A program made the translations under genes and the position numbers. From the NCBI GenBank assembly GCA_025765595.1, contig JAIVFH010000131.1, positions 1 through 64,000 of the forward strand: a stretch of 64,000 nucleotides of DNA, written 5' to 3'. This document shows positions 52,454 to 63,097 of the stretch, in pieces. The stretch comes from Obelidium mucronatum (taxonomy: Eukaryota > Chytridiomycota > Chytridiomycetes > Chytridiales > Chytriomycetaceae). Each line of letters opens with the position of its first letter. Position 1 is the first letter of the stretch. Under the pieces are notes generated by a model. It saw only the letters and a list, made by a program, of their open reading frames with translations. It did no database searches and was not told where the DNA came from.

Positions 52454-54969
52454 TTAAAACGCATCAGATTTAAAGAACCCAAACAATGGAGATCCAGGCT
52501 CCAAGTAGACTCCTTCACACGCGGCGAAGGGAACAGGCCTTCCAAGTTGTACAGCCTGGAACACGTTTCGCAAATCCTCCACATTCTTGACTTGGATAGA
52601 AACGCCTGTTGCTATCGATTTCGCTGCGAATGGTTTGAAGATTTTGTACATTGTTCCCACGTCCTCTCCTTGCTTCCGCGCTTCTTTTGCTAACCACGAT
52701 GCACCGGTTGCTTCAAACAGACTGTTTGGTAACAAGGCGGCTGGGAAATTGAATTGAATCTGACGTGAATCCAGTGCATCTGCATTCTTTATCCATTGTT
52801 GCAAGAGATTCTTGATGGCTGATTCAATCAGCGACGACAGCGTGAATGTGAACTCAGAAACAGTCTGTGCGGCAACAGAATCAACAACGCGGAGCCCCCC
52901 TTCATGATCCTTGAACGTGCTCACTTTCCCCAAAAACAAATCTCGAATTTGAATATTGATGGCTGGGGTTATTGAAGAGGGGGCAGCATTTTCCAAGTCG
53001 CGTTTGAACAAGTCACAAATAATGTAGCCTACGCAATCTCCAATCTCCAAATCCGACACTGTTTTTCCGTTTGGAGTAAACATTAATCGGGCAGCGAACC
53101 TTCGATCATCCCGACAATCGCCCACGTACCCCTTCCAATAGTGATCATCATCTTCTCGTGAAAATGATCCACCAATATTCACGGATAGCAGTGAATGACA
53201 TGCCTTCAAGACGGCCAAGTGTTCGGGCTTCTTGAAGTCAATCGGCAGGACGCAGTTATCCGACTTCCTTTCGGTTGTCGCCAACAGCACTTGTTTCCGT
53301 GTTGTCATGATTGACGCCGTCTGCATGACAATATTCCTCCAACCCGCCTTCTCATAGACCGGGAACCCCATCGCCGACGCATGTAACACAGCCATCGCGT
53401 ACTCATTTCTTTTGCAGAAATCATCAACTTTACCGAGAAGCGTTTTCGCGAGACCACGACCACGGTGTTCAATACGCGTGGCCACATCGCCGACGCCCAC
53501 AACCGCTTCATAGAAACCGCCAACGTTTAACCGCCGCGAATAAGCACGGGTAGACGCTGCGATTTGTCCATTCGACTCGGACACAAAACAGGCGGCTGCA
53601 TTACGACTCCACGCAAAATCTTCTTCCCAGTGGTGTGCAAAGAATCCGCGTGGAGCTCCCATTGCACCTGTTGCAGGATTCACAACGTGGAACACTGCTT
53701 CAAGGTGTGTCAGGAACCGGGGAATCTCAGCGTCTGTCAAATGTCTGTGGATGTACCGTGGCGGTTCTTCCTTACGACCCACTGCTGTCTCTCCCTTCTT
53801 TTGAATGCCTGTTTGCGCAGTGGCGCTACGCGGGGCATCCTCTTCCCATACTTCATCAGCCCAAACCAAAGGTGCTTTCGGTTTAAGCGCTTCTTGTTCA
53901 GCTTTCCGCTTTTCTTCCCGTTCGGCCAGCACTTGCTCCTTTTTGCGTTGTTCCAAGTCAAGCTGTTCTGGTGTCTTTTTGGCTAGTTTCACACCCAAAG
54001 CGCCGGCAATCAAGCGTCGAGCAACGGCATCTATGTGCCAAAATTAATCAGATATTCTTTTTTTTTCTCTCTCAAGTTATTTACCAGTCTGAATGGGTCT
54101 CTTTGATGGAGACGGCGATGCTCCTCCAACAGCTGCCGTTAAACCATCGCAAGGCTTGACCTATTTTAATTTTTGGTTTACATGATTTTTAAAACAAAAA
54201 AAGCACTTCAATTTGCTATTCTATGTTTACCTTGAATACTCCACGTCTGTGCAGACACGTGTAGGCTTCTTTGGCAGTAGCAAGTGTTGGGAACTTGAGA
54301 ATAACCGATTTATCCGAAAAATCCTCGCTTGTAGTCCATTTCAGGCGACAGACTGATCGCGTTTCGTCGTTTGGTAGTAACGAGAGTATCTGTTTGGTTG
54401 TGGCGAAGGGTTCGGGGATGTTGACGCATTCGAAGGTAGGGGAATCTAGTTCCGGTACTGCCGTGAACAAAACAAGAAAAAAAACCCCCCGCCGTTGATT
54501 CAGAAGAGAAATGGATAAGTAACGAGAGGTGAAACTTACAGTCGAATTCAGAATCAGCGACAACCAAAGCGTTCGAGAATTGATCCGCCAGGGCTGTGAT
54601 TGGGTCCTCTGATTCGGGATTGATTCTTTCCTGAGATCTCTGCGGTTGCTTTCTATCGGTAGATTTAGGATGAGTTGTTGTGTTGCTGTTATTGGTCTTG
54701 TTGACAATTGCTGCCCAATTTGGAGTCGAGCTGCTTGGTGCAACGTCATTTCGAATGTTTGATGAGTTGGATTTTTGTTGATGCCAGGCTTCCTTTGGGT
54801 TTGGTGTTGATCGTTGAAGGTGGGGTCCCTTCTTTGTGCCATTGGGGGTGATGGAGCTTTCTGTTTCAGTGCTCTTTCTATCTGATGGCAGTGGCTTATT
54901 CAGATTTCTCGGATTGTCGTCAGTTTCGGCGGATGTTTGTTTTCGTCGTTGTGGTGGAACATGTGACAT
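52454..54969 (-). CDS. Fusion of an R3HCC1L-like protein with a GNAT acetyltransferase, 769 aa
   Basis: Exons 54969-54540, 54457-54231, 54160-54085 and 54030-52454 sum exactly to 770 codons. The first 130 residues are disordered. About 155-215 look like an RRM-type fold. Then comes ARRLIAGALGVKLAKKTPEQ and a Glu/Lys coiled coil, which matches the C-terminal end of R3HCC1/R3HCC1L proteins. The same exon continues without break into a GNAT domain: VGVGDVATRIEHRGRGLAKTLL (acetyl-CoA loop R-G-x-G-L/A) and HASAMGFPVYEKAGW. About 300 further residues follow without known motifs (HLAVLKACHSLL, GYIICDLF). The substrate is unknown. A decayed copy of the acetyltransferase half lies at 49990-50830. Confidence 0.75.
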
Positions 54970-55004
54970 TCTATGCTGTTGTTTTTTCTTCCTCAGTACT
55001 CGAA
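54970..55004. promoter_or_regulatory. 35-bp gap between divergent start codons
   Basis: The ATG of the fusion gene (54969, minus) and the best ATG of the kinase-like gene (55005, plus) are separated by 35 bp of T-rich sequence. Either core promoter must overlap the other gene, or one of the starts is further downstream than annotated. Confidence 0.45.
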
Positions 55005-57134
55005 ATGTCTGCACAAGAAGAAGTTCCCACTGAGCTCCCACCAGCTCGCGACGAGCTCGGTGTCCTCCACAATCAAATCAATACAACGGAGGGCTCTTTT
55101 TGGGTAATCAATGAGCAGCTTGCCAAAATGAATGCAGTTCTTGAAAAAGACTATCCTTCTTGGACAACTGGAGAGAAGAACCAATTCGGGTCCCACGCGG
55201 ACCTGAGAGGTCGCTTAGTTCAACTTGAAGGTCGCTTGGTTCATCTGGATGGCGCCAGGACTCAATTGCTTAGCACCCGCCTGGTGCATCTTGAGGAGAG
55301 GTTGAACAAGGAAGCGTTGCAAGGCGCTCTTAAAGAATTCACTGGTTGGTTATATTATATACATTCCATCGAAAAAAATGCTCTGACACTTCCAATAGAT
55401 GGCCCTGCTCCTGCGACTCAGAGTACAGTTGTGTTCTTGATGAAGAGAATGGGGGAGTTCACTGTTTCTGACCTTGAAAACAACAACATTTGGCCAAGAA
55501 ATCCCAAAGTTGCTACCAAATTTGATATGCTGAAGCACTTCAAAGCAGCGATTTCAGCCAAACGTATCGTGAAAGTTTCAAAAGACAATGACTTAGCAAT
55601 CGGATCTATCAAATTCTTGGAAAAGTCCACGATTGCCGACCCATGGAAACTATTTGACCATATCACGGCAGAATATGTTGAAGATGACAATAATGATGAG
55701 CATGAAATACGCCAGTACGCGTGGATTTGTGAAGAATTTGAAGAGAACAACTACCTGCCCGATTACCTGACCAAATCTGCTTTGGCCATTCGTTTAGTTA
55801 TACCAGTTGTGGATAACTCTTTTCGTCGTGATTTCAAAGGATATAATAGAAATAAGGCTTGTAACTCTGTTTTTTTTTCCAAGAGGTACGTTTTCAGAAT
55901 TTTTTTATCACAATCACAGCCGCTGCAATTCCCCATCAACTTCATAGTTGGTAACGATTATGTAAATAACGAATCTTTCCACATTCGACCTCAGCTCGAT
56001 ATCGAAATTGTTCGGAATGGACAGTACCAACTTTTTGTTGAATGCAATATCGAACTTGGCACTCCAAATTCTGTCTTTGAAAGTGATTTGATAAAGGCTG
56101 TGACAATTGCCCGCGTGATTTGGGAGTCTTATCAAACTGGTCCTGCTGTCCTTTCTGGAAATACTGAGAACCAAAACCACAACAACTTTTGCTGTCCTTT
56201 CCTTTTGGCTTCGAGATATTTGTTTCGATTATATATCTTCTACAAGGATTCCGGAAAGTTCTACTACGATCTTGTCGAAACTTATTCGTGCGCCAACTCT
56301 TGGGACATGTTACGTGCAGCGTTTCATCTGCGGAATCTGCCAGTTATTCAGTTGGATTCGTCGGTGACTGGAAATGAAATATTCAAACGGAAATATCTTG
56401 AACTCCAAAAGTCTCAAGGATCGCTGATTTGCTCTCGTAAATTGAAAGATTTCAGAAATTCAAACTCTGCAAGAACTGATGTTGTCACTGAATTGAGAGA
56501 TCAAATCTTGAATGAATTCTACGAAATTGACGAGATTCCTCCTGGTTGCGAACCAGCTATTCCAAATTGCATTACAGCTACTTGTCGCCGCTCGAAGAGC
56601 AGTGTCATCATTAAAAACTCGTGGAACCAGAAAGAAGTCTATTTTCTCAACAAACTCTCATTGCCTTCCAGTAAAGAGGACAGACGCAATGCTACCGTGG
56701 TACCTTTGGAAATGCTGCCAAGCCATGACGGCACACTTACGTTTATAGTGTTTCCACTCTTAAATCCCTTGGAAAATGCGTTTGGACAGCCAGCTCAGCA
56801 TTCGCGCCAAACCTGGCTTGATCTGATCGTGCAACTGACCGAATACGTGGCCTTTTTGCACGAGAAGCGGGTCTGTCATCGGGACATCAAACCCAAGAAT
56901 CTCGCAATCAACATGGAAACCATGCGTCTGGTTGTTTTGGATTGTGACTTGATGGAGGAGTTTTCGCACGCCAAAGACGCGATTGTGACCACGTATGTAG
57001 GGACGAAAGATTACTCTCTTCCTGCGTATGTAAGCCGTCCGGAACGTGGATTCGATCCATTTGAATTGGAAAAATATTCTTTGACGTTGACATGTGATTG
57101 GATGAGAAGTCGCGCTCAGGAGTCGAGTGACTAG
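55005..57134 (+). CDS. Crinkler-like protein with C-terminal kinase domain, 709 aa
   Basis: Single exon from ATG at 55005 (MSAQEEVPTELPPARDELG); the open frame upstream to 54885 overlaps the divergent gene and is not used. Residues 20-110 form a coiled coil with two near-identical repeats (RGRLVQLEGRLVHLDG). A long middle region is unassigned. From about 570 a kinase fold appears: VCHRDIKPKNLAI (HRD, Lys, Asn intact), VVLDCDLMEEF (DCD in place of DFG) and a shortened activation segment with SRPERGFDPFELEKYSLT. The C-lobe stops soon after, so the domain is short. The layout fits Crinkler or fungal-specific kinases. Intact frame. Confidence 0.65.
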   Translation: MSAQEEVPTELPPARDELGVLHNQINTTEGSFWVINEQLAKMNAVLEKDYPSWTTGEKNQFGSHADLRGRLVQLEGRLVHLDGARTQLLSTRLVHLEERLNKEALQGALKEFTGWLYYIHSIEKNALTLPIDGPAPATQSTVVFLMKRMGEFTVSDLENNNIWPRNPKVATKFDMLKHFKAAISAKRIVKVSKDNDLAIGSIKFLEKSTIADPWKLFDHITAEYVEDDNNDEHEIRQYAWICEEFEENNYLPDYLTKSALAIRLVIPVVDNSFRRDFKGYNRNKACNSVFFSKRYVFRIFLSQSQPLQFPINFIVGNDYVNNESFHIRPQLDIEIVRNGQYQLFVECNIELGTPNSVFESDLIKAVTIARVIWESYQTGPAVLSGNTENQNHNNFCCPFLLASRYLFRLYIFYKDSGKFYYDLVETYSCANSWDMLRAAFHLRNLPVIQLDSSVTGNEIFKRKYLELQKSQGSLICSRKLKDFRNSNSARTDVVTELRDQILNEFYEIDEIPPGCEPAIPNCITATCRRSKSSVIIKNSWNQKEVYFLNKLSLPSSKEDRRNATVVPLEMLPSHDGTLTFIVFPLLNPLENAFGQPAQHSRQTWLDLIVQLTEYVAFLHEKRVCHRDIKPKNLAINMETMRLVVLDCDLMEEFSHAKDAIVTTYVGTKDYSLPAYVSRPERGFDPFELEKYSLTLTCDWMRSRAQESSD

Positions 57135-57290
57135 TACAGTTTGTCTGGGAGTAAGTAGCATATTGCATATTTGAAAGCCGCAATAAAAGAATTACGCTTG
57201 AATAATTGACTCATCAATGATGTCAGGCTCTGTATAGTTGAGTTTGTCTGGGAATAACCGGATTGCACACTTAAAAACTCTGAGCAAAAG
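57130..57290 (+). repeat. Short direct repeat after the kinase gene
   Basis: AGTTTGTCTGGGANTAA followed by ATTGCANANTTNAAA occurs at about 57136-57173 and again at about 57240-57275, about 104 bp apart. The repeat includes the kinase 3' end region and lies just upstream of the F-box/LRR gene. It is probably a small tandem duplication. Confidence 0.55.
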
Positions 57291-57331
57291 AAGCACAAAA
57301 ACGAACCAACGCATTCAATTTTAATCAAAGC

Positions 57332-58570
57332 ATGGACCCAACCATCTTGAGTATCCTCCAGTCGATCCAATCCCAATTAAGCAGTCAATCGCAATTGCTC
57401 GATTCGCGTCTCACTCGCATCGAAGCGGCTCTTGCAAACCAACAAACCCAACTCGAAACCACATCCCAATCAACAGTCGCCATCCAACAAGACCTACTCT
57501 CTATCCAAATTGAAATCTCATCCAACCACCAGAACCTCGTTGGCCAAATCAGTAAACTTTCAAATCCACAATGCAAATTCTACACTGGCATCAACCAACT
57601 CCCAGACGAGACTGTCACCCAAATCTTTTCATGGATCCATCCGGAAGACGTCTTCAAGTGTCGGAGACTGTGTAGACGGGTGAAAGCCGTGTTGGAAACG
57701 AAGCACTTTGCAACGCTCAATTTGGCCATCCACCACGCATCTATACAAGAGGAGCTATCTGAAGATCATGATGATATTCCAGAGTCTCCTTCCTGCTACT
57801 TGTCAAGCAACCGTACGTTCATGTTTGCACCTCATTCGTTTCAATCTGTGTATGCCCAAAAGTACCTCAACTCCCGTCTTCACATTGGCTGGAGTAGCAC
57901 CAGATATGGCAGCACCCTAGGCGAAGATCCTGAAATAAATGCCGTATTTCCCAAGGGATTGTTGGAAAGGTTGTCAGGAAAACTCGTCTCGTTGGCGTTG
58001 AACGGAATCTATGGCTCAATTCCTTCCGAAATTGGATGTCTTTCCTCTTTGACCATACTGATTTTGTCATCCAACGAGCTTTCAGGTAGCATTCCTTCTC
58101 AAATAGGACTGTTGACCAATTTGAGATTTTTGAGATTGGACTCGAACAGCTTGAGTGGGGTGATTCCAACCGAAATTGGCGACTTGGGGTTACTAGAATA
58201 CTTGCAGTTGGATGATAATGAGCTGGAGGGTGAAATTCCCCCATCTGTGTGGGGTCTTCTGAACTTGAAGGCCCTGAATTTGGAGAAAAACAGGCTTACT
58301 GGTTCTCTTCCGGAGACGATAGGGAATCTGTCAAGGCTTGCATATTTTTCTATGTGGTGCAATCAATTAAGCGGCCCTATTCCTGCGTCAATTGGGAATT
58401 GCGTTTCTTTAAAGCTTCTTCATATGCACAAGAACCAATTCTCTGGCCCTGTGCCACGTGAAATAATGAATTTAAACAATTTGCGTGTCTGTGATTTGAG
58501 AGATAACAGTGGTTTGACCTGTGATTTTGAAATTGACATTTTGCGCCTTGGGCCATTGGAATTAGAGTAA
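57332..58570 (+). CDS. F-box protein with plant-type leucine-rich repeats (paralogue)
   Basis: Single exon, 412 aa. N-terminal heptad region (ILSILQSIQSQLSSQSQLLDS), KFYTGINQLPDETVTQIFSWIHPEDVFKCRRL as F-box at about 90-130, and from about 205 at least seven LRRs of the plant LxGxIPxxIGxLxxL type (SGSIPSQIGLLTNL, SGVIPTEIGDLGLL, TGSLPETIGNLSRL). It is the better-preserved relative of 17062-18159. Likely an SCF adaptor whose repeats choose the substrate. No signal peptide, so intracellular despite the receptor-like repeats. Confidence 0.85.
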   Translation: MDPTILSILQSIQSQLSSQSQLLDSRLTRIEAALANQQTQLETTSQSTVAIQQDLLSIQIEISSNHQNLVGQISKLSNPQCKFYTGINQLPDETVTQIFSWIHPEDVFKCRRLCRRVKAVLETKHFATLNLAIHHASIQEELSEDHDDIPESPSCYLSSNRTFMFAPHSFQSVYAQKYLNSRLHIGWSSTRYGSTLGEDPEINAVFPKGLLERLSGKLVSLALNGIYGSIPSEIGCLSSLTILILSSNELSGSIPSQIGLLTNLRFLRLDSNSLSGVIPTEIGDLGLLEYLQLDDNELEGEIPPSVWGLLNLKALNLEKNRLTGSLPETIGNLSRLAYFSMWCNQLSGPIPASIGNCVSLKLLHMHKNQFSGPVPREIMNLNNLRVCDLRDNSGLTCDFEIDILRLGPLELE

Positions 58571-58677
58571 TGTTGAATGTTCTATTTATCATCGACCACC
58601 AAATAAAGACTCAAGTGTTGGCAGTATGATTCAAGCCATTGACGTCCATCGAAAACGCTAAACAACAATAACTTTTT

Positions 58678-60511
58678 TCACCAGTGGAGAAAAGTACTGT
58701 GAATTAGAGCCTGAAGCTCCGACTCATTCAGATCTGGATCCACCTCATCCTTGACTCCATCATCCACACCAACATCTTCTTCATCCTCCCCTGTATCCGC
58801 CAAAGCCCCACTCCCACCACTACCACCACCACCACTACTACCACCGGCACCAGCACCACCGCCAGCAGGTTTCCCCAACACACTCACACTTTTCACATTC
58901 CCACCACCGCTAGATTTAGAAGTTGAAGCAGAAGCCGCAGCCACCGCCTCTTCCCGATTCAAATTCTTTAAAAACTCTGCAATCTGTTGATCATCGCCTT
59001 CATTCCCAGGAACAAACGGGGGTTTCAGTTTCCCGTCTTCGAGCTCCTTCCAAGTGAGGTTGAGGGGGCGGAACCAAGGATGTGTTTTCACGTCTTGGAT
59101 CCCGCGGATTGTTGTGATTCGGTGGGTGTGGTCTGGGTCCATGCAGCGCCGGACAAAGTCTTCGGCGGGTCGGGTTACGTTGTAGTGTTCGGAGATGTTG
59201 CGATACCTGTGTTTTTATTGCAGATACCAATTAGAGTGACGCGAAAAAAAAAACAATATCTAATCACTTAACAAGTAGGGTAGTTGAACGACATTATTCC
59301 CTGTCAAGGCGATCCCAGCCACGAAATGAATTCGTTCCTCTTCAGCAGTTGCGGCTTTCACAACGTCAGCAAACTTTGTCACCATTTCCGCGTGATGATG
59401 ATGATTCTCCATATCGCTTTTCGTGGACCTCCGGCGTGGGTCGCGGGACTTTTTCAGACTCATTCGGACAGCGTTGCTGAATCGATTGGAGCTGCTTTCT
59501 CGCTTTGTGGAGACGGATTGCTGTCGTTCGCGTCCAGTAGCGGTGCTGTCTCGAGCTGGGACGCTTAAGCGGGTTGTTGAGGAATCGCGGTCTTTCAGGA
59601 TTGTGGATCCTCGTGTGGCGGCGGAGTCTCTTGTGGTAGCGCTTGGGCGGGTAGATGTTGTTGTGAGTGTGGGTGCTTTTTTGGTTCTTTTGCGAGTGTT
59701 GTTCCCACCGTATTGCTGTTTTTTTGGGGTAGTGAGGCATTTTAAAAAACTCGTCGCTAATCTGTTCGGTATCAACGTTACTTAACTGCCGCTAGTGTAT
59801 CCAAGACATTGCCTTGTCCGAACGGAATATTCCCAGTCAACATTTCGTAGACGATTGTTCCTAAACTGAACCAGTCGGCGCATCGGCCGTGCCGTTCCCC
59901 TAGAATCAACTCTGGCGCGCTGTATCGAGTTAGCCTGAGACATTTATTGTCTGCAGTTTGTTTATCTTGGTCTGTAATTGTAATCGCCGTGCTGAAATCG
60001 GATATCTGTGTTGTTACGCTTTTAACGACGAAAATTGAATAAGTGGGCAGTACAAAAAACAACCGACCTTCACATGACCAAACGCATCCAGCATTAAATT
60101 AGTAGGCTCCAATCCGCGATGAACAATGCAATTACTATGCAAATACTCCAACGCCACAACCAACTCCGCCACAACAGCTCTACAAGCATCCTCCTTAATC
60201 ACTCTCTGAAACCCCATGATTGCATCAAGCGTTGTAGGACACCATTCTAAAAGCACGTATAGCCGCTTGGGTGTTTGGAAGCTTGCAAGTACTTGGACAA
60301 TGAATCGATTGATTAGTTTTGCGTGGATATCGCGTTCGCGGCGGACTGTTTCAATCAGGGCGCGGGTTTTGAGTTTGTTTTTGATTATTGTTCGAAGTGC
60401 GTAGGGGCGGCGGCGGACGGCTGGGATTGATGCGAGTGTGGCTTGTCGGATTGTGCTGTAATGGTTGGCTGTGACCTTTGGAATTATGGGGGTTGAATGA
60501 AGAGGATTCAT
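58678..60511 (-). CDS. AGC-type protein kinase relative lacking catalytic residues (pseudokinase), 544 aa
   Basis: Exons 60511-60068, 60005-59787, 59715-59273 and 59206-58678 sum to 545 codons. Order: short N-lobe with the ATP-binding Lys (YALRTIIKNKL), catalytic-loop region VHRGLEPTNLML, ISDFSTAITI, SAPELI, DWFSLGTIVYEMLTGNIPF, a 150-residue Arg/Ser/Thr-rich insertion (59715-59273), then DFVRRCMDPDHTHRITTI and HPWF, and an AGC-like tail (LKPPFVPGNEGD) with a Gly-rich stretch. In the loop HRD is HRG and the following Lys is Glu; DFG is DFS. Loss of the catalytic Asp and Lys predicts an inactive scaffold. Frame and splice sites are intact, so it is not simply decayed. Confidence 0.75.
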
Positions 60512-60521
60512 ACCCAAAAAG

Positions 60522-60562
<41 letters not shown>
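60522..60562. repeat. 41-nt poly-A (poly-T upstream of the kinase-like gene)
   Basis: A run of about 41 A on the plus strand starts 11 bp upstream (minus-strand sense) of the kinase-like ATG. It may be part of a T-rich promoter or leader. Length is uncertain. Confidence 0.8.
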
Positions 60563-60568
<6 letters not shown>

Positions 60569-60706
60569 GATTCGGGGGGGCTCACTCACCTTCCTTATAT
60601 ACGGAAGCTGATTTGTTCACAACCGGACGGGAAAAAAAATTGGGGGTGAAACAAAAAATTACAAACAAACAAACAAACAAAAAACAAACAAACAAAACAA
60701 ACGGAC

Positions 60707-62181
60707 ATGGCACGTGCTTTGTACTGCACCGAAACAGGGTTGGCGCTAAGTGTTTGCATCCACTGCGTCGATGTTAATGCGTTATCGGCACCATGGACGG
60801 GGCTCTTCTGTGCATTTCATGGAGGCGAGTTGGCGGAGTCATGTGGCCAGTGCCCTCCCCGTCAAACCGCAGCACCAACAACATCGAGCTCTTCAACGAC
60901 CGGCTTGTACAACTTCCCCTTGTATTGCTCTTTCACTGGGAAGCGTGTGGTAGACTGTAACCACTGCAGCAGGCGTATTGGACTCAGCGTCATGCCTGAC
61001 GACGCCATTTTTTTCTGTACCACTACAGCTCAACTACTACACAAATGCAATCACTGCAGTTTATCAGTAACGGCAGGCTTCGAGGCAGCGGATGGTGACA
61101 ACTCGGACACCATGGACATGGAGTGCGAAGGTGGTAGTGATGAGGAGGAGTCATCAAATCAGTATTATCACTCAGAAGGGACCGCGGCAATCTCAAGGGA
61201 ATCGGAACCGAGTCTGTTTGCTATGGTTGTAGACCTCCTGGAAGAAGGGCTGCAAAATGCACAAGTCATAAAAGAGCTGCTACGGCGACACGCTGTGACA
61301 AGAAGTGTGAGCTGGCTGGAAAAGTTCAAGAGGAAGCATTGTCTCTCAAAGAAACGGCCGGAATTTACGTTGTTAGAGCAGTCCAACAATTGGATTGTGG
61401 ATGTAAAGGAATGTGTGTACAAGGGGTACAAGGCCGCCGAGCTGCAATACCACCTCAAAGTCAAATGGGGAGTGACCATTGGCCGCACGCGGCTGTGGAA
61501 AATATTGAAAGTAAGTGCATCTAGCAAGCTTGGTGATTGTTTTTAATGTTTGGGTGTGCGGGTCTGTTGCAGATGCACGGAATTAGTCTTACGGATGCGT
61601 GGATACCTGATAACGTAGTTGAACAACTGATCGCTACTGAAACCGCCAACAAACCAGGAATCGGATACCGGGGAATGACCGATATAATCAGACTTCGATA
61701 CAACGTGAAGATTGCCCGCCGCCGAATTCATGCCAGCATGAAGCAAGCTAACCCCCAACTGTCTGCAAGCCGACTTGGGAATGTCATGTTCCGCCGTGTG
61801 TATGGATCCAGAGGTGTTAACGCAGTGTGGCACTTTGATGGGTATGACAAGCTGTCTCGCTTTGGGTTTGGCATTCACTGTTGTACAGACGGACTGTCTA
61901 GAAAGTACATGTGGTGGTACGTTGGGTCAACAAACCGACTGTCAGTGCGCGTGGCTGGTCACTACGTTAAAGCTGTCGAACAAGCCGGCTGGAGACCTGA
62001 CATTACCAGAACAGATTTTGGCTCCGAAAATGTGGTTGTAGCAACTATTCAGGGGTATTACAGTGACTTTCTTGGCTTGACGCATGATGGACACATCTAC
62101 GGGACTTCAAAACGCAACACCAGAATTGAAGGAGGGTGGAGAATCTTGTCACGCGATAACTTGAAGTTCTGGAAGACGTAG
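60707..62181 (+). CDS. Integrase-core-domain protein (DDE/rve-like), 470 aa, two exons
   Basis: Exons 60707-61510 and 61573-62181 (62-nt intron) are in frame. Residues 1-130 hold three Cys-rich segments (CIHC, CGQCPP, CNHCSRR, CNHCSLS), perhaps zinc-binding. An acidic linker and two helix-turn-helix-like regions follow (LLEEGLQNAQVIKELLRRH, VWKILK-type). The core reads NAVWHFDGYDKL (Asp), ITRTDFGSENV (Asp) and NTRIEGGW (Glu). This order and spacing match the integrase-core family whose hallmark is an RIE-x-x-W motif at the last Glu. It is probably derived from a mobile element, possibly domesticated, since the frame is clean. The C-terminus ends abruptly at FWKT. Confidence 0.65.
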
Positions 62182-62457
62182 CTGGCTCCGCTGCTGCAGC
62201 TGTAGGAGGAGGCGCTGTGTGTGGTGGGGAGGATGCTGGGCTGCTGTTGACCGAATGTGGGATAAGCCACGTTTCATTTTTAAGGCAGAGATACAAAATT
62301 CGACTTTTCTGAGATGTTGCTTTGGTTTCAATCATGAACCACTGCTTGACTTGCTTATCTAGGTTCAGTCTCGCTTTGTCATGGGTAATAAGGTCGAATT
62401 CATTTGGATGTCTGCATTTCTGTGTTTTAGCTTTGACACAAGTACTACCACACAGTG
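62182..62457. other. Short gene-free interval with coding-like minus-strand reading
   Basis: No start-to-stop gene is proposed. A minus-strand frame over 62045-62461 (NEFDLITHDKARLNLDKQVKQW) reads like protein and could be a downstream exon of the gene at 62458-62952, but no splice pair restores the phase. Confidence 0.3.
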
Positions 62458-62952
62458 TCACAAATACCTTCCGCGAATTCCGGTTTGAGTAAGTACCGCG
62501 TTAACTACATCGGCACCACTCTGTCCATAAGTTGCTTCCACATCGACTGCTCCAAACTGTGACTGTTCTACAGTCATAACCAGTGAAACGTCAGTTCCAT
62601 ACTTGGCCCTCCCCAGAATCACTTTGAAGGTAATACTCTTAGCATTCTCGGCTTCTAAAGTAGCACCCTTCACCCTTCGTTTTTGTTCTTGGTTGGCTTT
62701 GTTTGCACGCAGTTTTGCTTGTATGGTCAGGGGATCTTCCATCTTTTCGTTGTTGAAGTGGCGGACGCGCTCGTCTGCAAACCGCCGCTGTTGCTGTTCA
62801 AGGATTTCGGCAGCATTCTGCTCATGTGCTGACTTCTGCTGAACTTTCGGTTTGGAGCTCTTTGGTGGTGACGTCTCTTCGATACGACGAAGTTTGCATC
62901 CTTTGCATGGGCATTCGCTGCACGGATTTCCGGTTTCACCGCAGTATAACAT
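62458..62952 (-). CDS. Hypothetical Cys-rich protein, 164 aa or longer
   Basis: ATG at 62952 is the first Met, but the open frame continues upstream to about 63040 with more CXXC pairs (CAKCGHCALG), so the real start may lie further out. The N-terminus is Cys-rich (CGETGNPCSECPCKGCKL), like the N-terminus of the neighbouring integrase-like protein. A basic coiled coil (AAEILEQQQRRFADERV) and a C-terminal region with strands follow (SITFKVILGRAKYGTDVSLVM). No family is recognised. It converges with the integrase-like gene and may belong to the same element. Confidence 0.45.
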   Translation of the reverse strand: MLYCGETGNPCSECPCKGCKLRRIEETSPPKSSKPKVQQKSAHEQNAAEILEQQQRRFADERVRHFNNEKMEDPLTIQAKLRANKANQEQKRRVKGATLEAENAKSITFKVILGRAKYGTDVSLVMTVEQSQFGAVDVEATYGQSGADVVNAVLTQTGIRGRYL

Positions 62953-63097
62953 CTTCGCTGGATGGTCTGCTATTCCTAACGCGCAGTGGCCGCACTTTGC
63001 GCACGGTGAGTGGGCAGTGCAATGACGGCGGGACGTTTGACATGTTTTTGTTTTTGTTTTTTTGTTTGTTTTGATGCTATTTTTTCTTCCTCCGAAT

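Noticed and set aside
59716..59786. 25-nt intron in the pseudokinase gene
   Set aside because: An acceptor at 59716 gives a typical 71-nt intron that leads in frame into the Arg/Ser-rich exon.
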